Below are positions 58,902 through 64,000 of a stretch of 64,000 nt of DNA, piece by piece. Origin of the DNA: Azoarcus sp. (GTDB lineage Bacteria > Pseudomonadota > Gammaproteobacteria > Burkholderiales > Rhodocyclaceae); contig JAUSOD010000081.1 of the NCBI GenBank assembly GCA_030656215.1, positions 24,244 to 88,243 of the forward strand. Direction: 5' to 3'. Positions within the stretch are counted from its first letter, which is position 1; the number at the start of each line of letters is the position of its first letter. The notes beneath the pieces were generated by a model. That model was not told the DNA's origin and searched no databases. It saw only the letters and a list, made by a program, of their open reading frames with translations. A program made the translations under genes and the position numbers.

Positions 58902-58926
58902 CGAATCATGCAAACGTAATGATTCG
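58902..58926. promoter_or_regulatory. Inverted repeat CGAATCAT/ATGATTCG between two convergent genes
   Basis: 8-bp arms at 58902-58909 and 58919-58926, 9-nt spacer, in the gap between the Met-rich protein gene and the convergent EamA gene. It may act as a bidirectional terminator; no T-run is seen. Confidence 0.35.
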
Positions 58927-58985
58927 GACGGAAATCAAAGACACGCCCCTACCCACACCGCTCACAATGAGCCGCGATACAGCAC

Positions 58986-60023
58986 TCAGTGCGAGTGCCG
59001 GTGATGGATATCCGGAAAATGCGGATGCTTGTGGACCACCGGTGCATGGTGGTGCCAATGTTCGTGCGCACGCTCGTCGTCCCACTCGAACGTGTGCAGG
59101 TGCTGGTGATGCGCGTCGTGGGCGTGGGCATGGGAATGCTCGAGAGCGTCGTGCAGATGTTCGTGCGCGTGGTGCTCGGTCAGGTGGAGCCACACCCCGG
59201 CGCCCATCAGCCCCGCAGCTAACCAGAACGCCGGTGGCGCGGACTCGCCGAGCAGACCCAACGCGACTGCCGCGCCAATGAACGGGGCAGTCGAGAAATA
59301 CGCGCCAGTGCGTGCCGTGCCGAGGCCCCGCAGGGCCAACACGAACATGACGAGACTGATGCCGTAACCCAGCAGCCCCACGGCCAAGGCCGGCAGCAGG
59401 GCAGCGCCGGGCACCACCGCACCAAGCGATGCGGCCAGCAGGCAATTGACCGTGCCGGCGAGCAGCCCCTTGCTGCTCGCGATGAACAAGGCATCCGCGG
59501 CGGACACCCTTCGGGTCAGGTTGTTGTCGATCGCCCAGCACACACAGGCGAAGGCAATCGCGAGCGGCCCGATCCAGTTCGATGATCCAAGCGCACCCGT
59601 TGGCCAGGCCAGCACGACGCCACCGGCAACGATCAGCACCATGCCGAGCACGATGCGCCGGTCGGCATTCTCCCTGAACACAACCCAGGCGATCACGGCG
59701 GTGAGCACCGCTTCCAGATTGAGCAGCAACGACACCGTCGACGCGCTGGTCGTGCTCAACCCGAACATCAGCGCCACCGGACCGAGCACCCCGCCAAACA
59801 GGATGGCGCCGAGCAGCCACGGCCATTGCCCCGGCGCAAGGCCCGATGCGCGCCAGCCGCGGTCGCGGATCACCCGAAAAAGGATGAGGCCGATCCCGCT
59901 CCCCAAGTACAGCAGGCCGGCGAGCAATACCGGAGCAACCTCGCCGAGCAGCAACTTGGCAAATGGCGTGCTGGCCCCGAACAGGGCCGCGGCCAGCAAG
60001 GCATGGCCCACACTGCGATTCAC
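58986..60023 (-). CDS. EamA/DMT-family transporter with a His-rich C-terminal tail
   Basis: A 345-residue membrane protein with ten predicted helices in two EamA repeats (ALLAAALFGASTPFAKLLLG and GPLAIAFACVCWAIDNNLTRRVS). The last 66 residues carry about 26 histidines (HHAHEHLHDALEHSHAHAH and WHHHAPVVHKHPHFP), suggesting metal binding. I chose GTG 60021-60023 (CGGAG 8 nt upstream); an in-frame TTG 17 codons earlier adds a charged, unlikely N-terminus. Located next to the copper block; the substrate (metal or metabolite) is not known. Confidence 0.85.
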   Translation of the reverse strand: MNRSVGHALLAAALFGASTPFAKLLLGEVAPVLLAGLLYLGSGIGLILFRVIRDRGWRASGLAPGQWPWLLGAILFGGVLGPVALMFGLSTTSASTVSLLLNLEAVLTAVIAWVVFRENADRRIVLGMVLIVAGGVVLAWPTGALGSSNWIGPLAIAFACVCWAIDNNLTRRVSAADALFIASSKGLLAGTVNCLLAASLGAVVPGAALLPALAVGLLGYGISLVMFVLALRGLGTARTGAYFSTAPFIGAAVALGLLGESAPPAFWLAAGLMGAGVWLHLTEHHAHEHLHDALEHSHAHAHDAHHQHLHTFEWDDERAHEHWHHHAPVVHKHPHFPDIHHRHSH

Positions 60024-60070
60024 TGCGCACTCCGATCCATTATCGGCCCCGTTCCATTGCCGGCCCCGGA

Positions 60071-63000
60071 TCAACGCCCGCCGGCGCTGTCACCGGCATC
60101 TACGTCGCCGGGGTCGCCCCCGGCCCCCGGGGGCGGAAACGAAGGGTTTGCCACCGCGCCCGGCGCCCTGTCCTGCGCCGTGCCGTGAGCATTGGGTGCG
60201 GCGCGCTCCGGGCGGAGCAGGCGCACATCGAGTTGGTTGAACGCGATGTCGACCCCGTGCTCGGCAAACAACTCGCCCACCCGGCAGTTGAGCTCGTCGG
60301 TGACATACAGCCGGTCGCCAAGCGCATTGACGAACACACGTAGCTCGAAGTTGAGCGTGCTGTCGCCGTAGTTCATGAAGAACACCTGCGCCGCCGGGTC
60401 GGTCATCACCCGTGGGTTTTCCTTCGCGGCCTGATAAAGCAGGCGATGCACCAGGTTGTGGTCGGAGCCATACGCCACCCCGTAGGTCAGCACCACGCGG
60501 GTGATGCTGTCCGACAATGACCAGTTGATCAGCTGATCGGTGACGAAGGTCTTGTTGGGGATGATGATCTCCTTGCGGTCGAAGTCGATCACCGTGGTTG
60601 CACGAATGCGGATGCGGCTGACCGTGCCGGTGAGATTGCCGATGGTGATGGTGTCGCCGATCCGTACCGGACGCTCGAACAGGATGATCAGCCCGGACAC
60701 GAAGTTGGCGAAGATCTCCTGCAGGCCGAAGCCCAACCCCACCCCCAGCGCCGCCACCAGCCACTGCAGCTGGCTCCACGCCACCCCCAGGGTGGCCAGC
60801 GCCAGCACCACGCCGGTGGCGACGATGGCGTAGGACAGCAGCGAGGTGATGGTGTAGGCGCTACCCTGCTCGAGTTGCAGGCGCGACAGCACCATGACCT
60901 CGAGCAGTCCGGGCAGGTTGCGCCCCAGGATCACCGTAAACACGATGATCAGCAGCGCGGTGAACAGCTCGGACACGGTCAGGGCGCTGCTTACCAACTC
61001 GCCGCCCTCACCCGCGTGCTCCGATTTCCACACCGCAACCTGGTCCAGATAGCCGAACACGGTCAGCAAGTCGGCCCACAGCAGGTAGAGCAGCAGCGCA
61101 AAGCCGATCAGCAGGATCAGTTTGGCCAGGCGCAGCGACTGCCGATTGATCTGATGCATGTCGAGCGGGGGTTCTTCGAGCATCTCCACACCACCTTCGG
61201 CCCCATCCTGCACCTGGGCACGACGCCGCGCCAGCGCGCGCCGGTAGGCCAGCCGACGCGCCGCCACCGCCAGCCCGCGCTCAACCGTTGCCTCGACCAG
61301 CACCCACATGCCGAGCAAATAGAGCGTGATTACGAAGCGGCCGACCAGACTCATCGCGGTGTTCTCGTAACCGGCTACGATCAGGCCGAGCAAGGCCAGC
61401 GGCACCGCGGCCATGATCAGGCCCAGCACCAGGCGAAACACCTTGGCGCCGAAGAACGGCGTGTGCGCCAGGATCAGCCGCGCCTGCAGCACGCTCATCG
61501 CCACCAGGCCGCCAAGCAGCAGCAGGAGCGCCACCGGGCGCTCGCTCAGGGTGAACTCTCCGCCGCGCGCCTGACCCGCGATCAGCAGCACCGGCACCAG
61601 CGCCACCCCGAACCAGCGCAGCAGCACGCGCAGCCGCGCCACATAGCCCGGCGGCCAGAGGAAATGCCGGGCCGCCACACCGTCCGTCACCAGCAGGCGC
61701 AGTAACCAGGCGATCACCGCCCAGGCCAGCGCCAGATGCCACAGCGCCAGCCCGAGTCCGACCGCGACCCCGTGCCCGCCCATGGCGAGCGCGGTGCCCA
61801 TCCCTGCCAGGGCCAGCGGCCCGGGCAGTGCGAGCAAGGCATCGAGCGCAACCGCCTGCGGGGTGTGGCCCTGGGAGTCGCTGCGCAGGTGGCCGATCTG
61901 CTCGTCCAGCAGCGCCAGGCGCGCCTGAATGCGGCGGCGACCCGCAACCAGGGCCAGCGCCACCAGCACGAACGGCAGCCCTGCCAACGCATTGGCGCTC
62001 GGCACACGCCAGTGCGCGGGCAGCGCCTGGCGCCACTCGCCCTGCTCCCATTCGAGCGCGACGTGGGTCGGAAGCTGGGCGAACCAGGCCAGATCGAGCG
62101 GGCGCGAGTTGGCAATCCAGAACAGCTGTTCGTCTATGGTGATGCGCACATCCCGCGTCGACTCCAGCAACTGCTGCTGGGTCAGTTGCAGCTCGATCGC
62201 CGCGCTCAGGAAGTTGCCATAGATCTGCTCGAGCTCATCGACCAGCTCGCGTCGCGACTGGTACAGGCGCAGTAGCGAGTCCACCAGGGCCGGGGTGATC
62301 TCGACCCCAGCCTCTTCCAGGCGCTGATTGGCCAGCCGTTCCCCTTCGCGTAGCTGGTCACGCTGGCGCACCAGGTCGAACTGGCGCAGGTGCAGGTCGG
62401 CAATCTCGTCCTGCAGACCGCTGCTGACCCCCACCTTGGGCAGCGAACGCCTTTGCTCGCGCAGGATGCGCGACAACAGGATGCTGCCGCCGATCGCCTC
62501 GATCTGCTCCTTGAGGCTGCGCTGCAACAGGCGCACGCGGTCGAGCTGGCTGCGCACGCTCAGGCCCTCGCGCACCAGGCCGTTGCTGCGGTCATTGGCG
62601 CGCAGCAGTTCGAGACTGAGATCGCGGTTGACCTGCTGGGCGCGCTCCAGCACCGGATGGCCGGCGGCGAGCAGCGGGTCGTTGCGCGCGGCATCGGCAA
62701 TCGCCTGTTCGGTGGCCAGGCGGCGCTGGCGATCGATGACGCTTTGCAACAGCGCGAGGTCGGCCTCCTGGCGGGCGATCTGCTGCGACAGCAGGTCGTG
62801 GCGCTGCTGCGCCAGTTCGCGCAGCCGGGTGTTGGTGCCCAGTTCGCGCTGATGCAGATCCATGGAACGCTCAGCCAGGCGGCGCAGCACCGCATTCTTC
62901 CACAGCCGCGGGTCATCGTCGGCCAGACCCTGCCCCTCCAGCGCTTCGAGCTCCACCCGCGCCTGCTCGGCCACCTGCATGGCCTCGGCAATGGACTGAC

Positions 63001-63508
63001 GGGCACGCTCGGGCAGGGTTTGGGCGCTCAGCAGTTGCGCATTGGCCTCGGCCAGCCTGACCTGCAGTTGTTGCTGCTGGAACACTGCGGCCTGCTGGCG
63101 CGACTCCAGTTCTTCGAGGGCCAGACCGTCCAGATCGGTAAAGGAAAACGAGCGCGCGCTAGCCTCTTCGGCCTGCAAACTGCGCCGCAACACGATCAGT
63201 TCGGTCGGGGCCTGGCCGACCCGACGCTCGAGCGCTTTCAGGCGTTCCTCCACTTCGGCCAGACGATCGATCCCGGCCACGGTCTCGGTGAGCGCGTCAA
63301 TATTGCGCTGTACCGCCTCGCCGGCCTTCTTGCCCTCAGCCGGCTGCAACGATTGCAGGCGCTGCGCCACCGCGGCCCGTTCGGGCAGTGCCTGCGCCCC
63401 CGCCGGGGTGATGCTTGCCCACAGCAATACCACCACGCCGATAATCCACAGCATGGGTAGGGGAAGCCAGAAGTTGTAGGGGTCTAGCGCACGGGGCGTT
63501 GCGTTCAC
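60071..63508 (-). CDS. MscS-family mechanosensitive channel, MscK/KefA type
   Basis: A large osmotic-stress channel, 1145 residues. It has a signal/anchor helix near residues 15-38, a long helical periplasmic domain (about 40-480), several membrane helices (about 500-900) and the C-terminal MscS core: AALGVGLGFGLQEIFANFVSGL (pore helix region), IRIRATTVIDFDRKEIIIPN and the beta/C-terminal domain to about 1100. A Pro/Gly-rich tail ends the protein. GTG 63508 has GAGG 8 nt upstream; an ATG at about 63454 is an alternative. Confidence 0.9.
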   Translation of the reverse strand: MNATPRALDPYNFWLPLPMLWIIGVVVLLWASITPAGAQALPERAAVAQRLQSLQPAEGKKAGEAVQRNIDALTETVAGIDRLAEVEERLKALERRVGQAPTELIVLRRSLQAEEASARSFSFTDLDGLALEELESRQQAAVFQQQQLQVRLAEANAQLLSAQTLPERARQSIAEAMQVAEQARVELEALEGQGLADDDPRLWKNAVLRRLAERSMDLHQRELGTNTRLRELAQQRHDLLSQQIARQEADLALLQSVIDRQRRLATEQAIADAARNDPLLAAGHPVLERAQQVNRDLSLELLRANDRSNGLVREGLSVRSQLDRVRLLQRSLKEQIEAIGGSILLSRILREQRRSLPKVGVSSGLQDEIADLHLRQFDLVRQRDQLREGERLANQRLEEAGVEITPALVDSLLRLYQSRRELVDELEQIYGNFLSAAIELQLTQQQLLESTRDVRITIDEQLFWIANSRPLDLAWFAQLPTHVALEWEQGEWRQALPAHWRVPSANALAGLPFVLVALALVAGRRRIQARLALLDEQIGHLRSDSQGHTPQAVALDALLALPGPLALAGMGTALAMGGHGVAVGLGLALWHLALAWAVIAWLLRLLVTDGVAARHFLWPPGYVARLRVLLRWFGVALVPVLLIAGQARGGEFTLSERPVALLLLLGGLVAMSVLQARLILAHTPFFGAKVFRLVLGLIMAAVPLALLGLIVAGYENTAMSLVGRFVITLYLLGMWVLVEATVERGLAVAARRLAYRRALARRRAQVQDGAEGGVEMLEEPPLDMHQINRQSLRLAKLILLIGFALLLYLLWADLLTVFGYLDQVAVWKSEHAGEGGELVSSALTVSELFTALLIIVFTVILGRNLPGLLEVMVLSRLQLEQGSAYTITSLLSYAIVATGVVLALATLGVAWSQLQWLVAALGVGLGFGLQEIFANFVSGLIILFERPVRIGDTITIGNLTGTVSRIRIRATTVIDFDRKEIIIPNKTFVTDQLINWSLSDSITRVVLTYGVAYGSDHNLVHRLLYQAAKENPRVMTDPAAQVFFMNYGDSTLNFELRVFVNALGDRLYVTDELNCRVGELFAEHGVDIAFNQLDVRLLRPERAAPNAHGTAQDRAPGAVANPSFPPPGAGGDPGDVDAGDSAGGR

Positions 63509-63903
63509 TCAATGCCTCAATTGAATCGAAACCAGGGGGTTTGAAGACCAGGGATTGAACCGACCCAGGCTGGACGCGCGGCGCCATGAGCTGGCCAGGT
63601 GCCGAGCAGGATCAGCGTCAGCGCCGAAATCGAAATCAGTATAGCCCTGCGCGCGTAACGCTTTCCGTTCAGCGCGCGGGCACGCCGCCATGGGGTATCG
63701 TAACGACATCACTCCGCCGGGAAATCGGGAAGCAGCCGAACTCCATGACGAAGTACTAGGTTGAGCGGATTTGGTGGTTCGCGGCGTCAACCTGTGTCCC
63801 CATTTGCATATTTTATGTACGGCACCGCACAGACTCCGCCGTACTCCGTGGCTAGCCTTCAATCGAGAATCGCATCCCACGATTCAATCGGGAAGGAGTC
63901 TCA
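63509..63903. other. Gap before the right-end fragment, no gene seen
   Basis: Upstream region of the MscK gene and beyond. I see no coding signature or clear regulatory element. Confidence 0.5.
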
Positions 63904-64000
63904 ATGAGCAACAACAGCAAACCCATCAGGTCAGGAACCTCGCCCGGCACGGCGACGTGTCCATCGTCTGTTCCTGCGGGGGGGGGGGGGGGTAGATGGG
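63904..64000 (+). CDS. Start of an unidentified small gene, cut by the window edge
   Basis: GAAGGAG lies 6 nt before ATG 63904, a strong ribosome site. The frame (MSNNSKPIRSGTSPGTATCP, then Gly codons) stays open to the window end. It crosses a run of 15 G at 63978-63992, whose length may be wrong and would change the frame. No family is recognisable. Confidence 0.35.
   Translation, partial: MSNNSKPIRSGTSPGTATCPSSVPAGGGGGRW

Overview
The window is high-GC DNA (mostly about 65%) from a betaproteobacterium, most likely Rhodocyclales of the Thauera / Azoarcus / Aromatoleum type. The call rests on gene content and order: a multicomponent phenol hydroxylase with a V4R-type sigma-54 regulator, a dmp/xyl-like meta-cleavage operon, a DUF1302/DUF1329 export-type operon, and a large copper-resistance block. 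No tRNA, rRNA or CRISPR array was found.

Layout. (1) 1-998: end of a copper-type two-component system (sensor kinase cut by the window edge, CusR-like regulator). (2) 1365-8864, minus: meta-cleavage operon dmpC-E-H-4OT-F-G, catechol 2,3-dioxygenase, an SDR protein and a fused tautomerase, closed by a terminator near 1200. (3) 9291-18075: an accessory island of lower and variable GC with a BrnA antitoxin beside a BrnT remnant, an unusual two-gene pair (nitrilase-fold protein plus Rad50-like ATPase with a CPVC hook), a frameshifted restriction-endonuclease/STAND NTPase, and an HNH nuclease. (4) 18536-25152: pyrophosphatase-like gene, then the minus-strand phenol hydroxylase operon (ferredoxin, second catechol 2,3-dioxygenase, dmpKLMNOP) behind a sigma-54 promoter. 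(5) 25565-27235: the DmpR/MopR-type activator. (6) 28374-35119, minus: DUF1302 porin-like, DUF1329, YCF48-like, RND permease, UspA-hemerythrin fusion. (7) 35322-36230: CatM/BenM-type LysR regulator. (8) 36391-40237: CDGSH protein, cupin, methyltransferase and a divergent SARP-like regulator. (9) 40684-58746: copper block: copA, cueR, TolC/multicopper oxidase, cupredoxin, CusF, CusCBA, a second P1B ATPase, DUF2933, a frameshifted methyltransferase and a Met-rich protein. (10) 58986-63508: EamA transporter with a His-rich tail and an MscK-type channel.

How it works together. Phenol bound by the V4R regulator should activate the sigma-54 promoter at 25234-25249. Phenol hydroxylase makes catechol, a catechol 2,3-dioxygenase opens it, and the meta operon carries 2-hydroxymuconic semialdehyde through the oxalocrotonate branch to pyruvate and acetyl-CoA. 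No 2-hydroxymuconic semialdehyde hydrolase (dmpD) is present here. The meta operon and the DUF1302 operon share the same operator architecture (a common 5' motif exactly 30 bp from an ATAC-N7-GTAT site), so the LysR protein at 35322 probably controls both. Copper genes show two regulons: a CueR promoter before copA, and TTACA-N4-TGTAA type boxes (CusR-like) before the response regulator, the TolC/oxidase operon and cusF.

The strongest candidate for an undescribed system is the nitrilase-fold/Rad50-like pair at 9986-14865. It has the look of a two-component defence or DNA-surveillance module, but I cannot match it to a named system.
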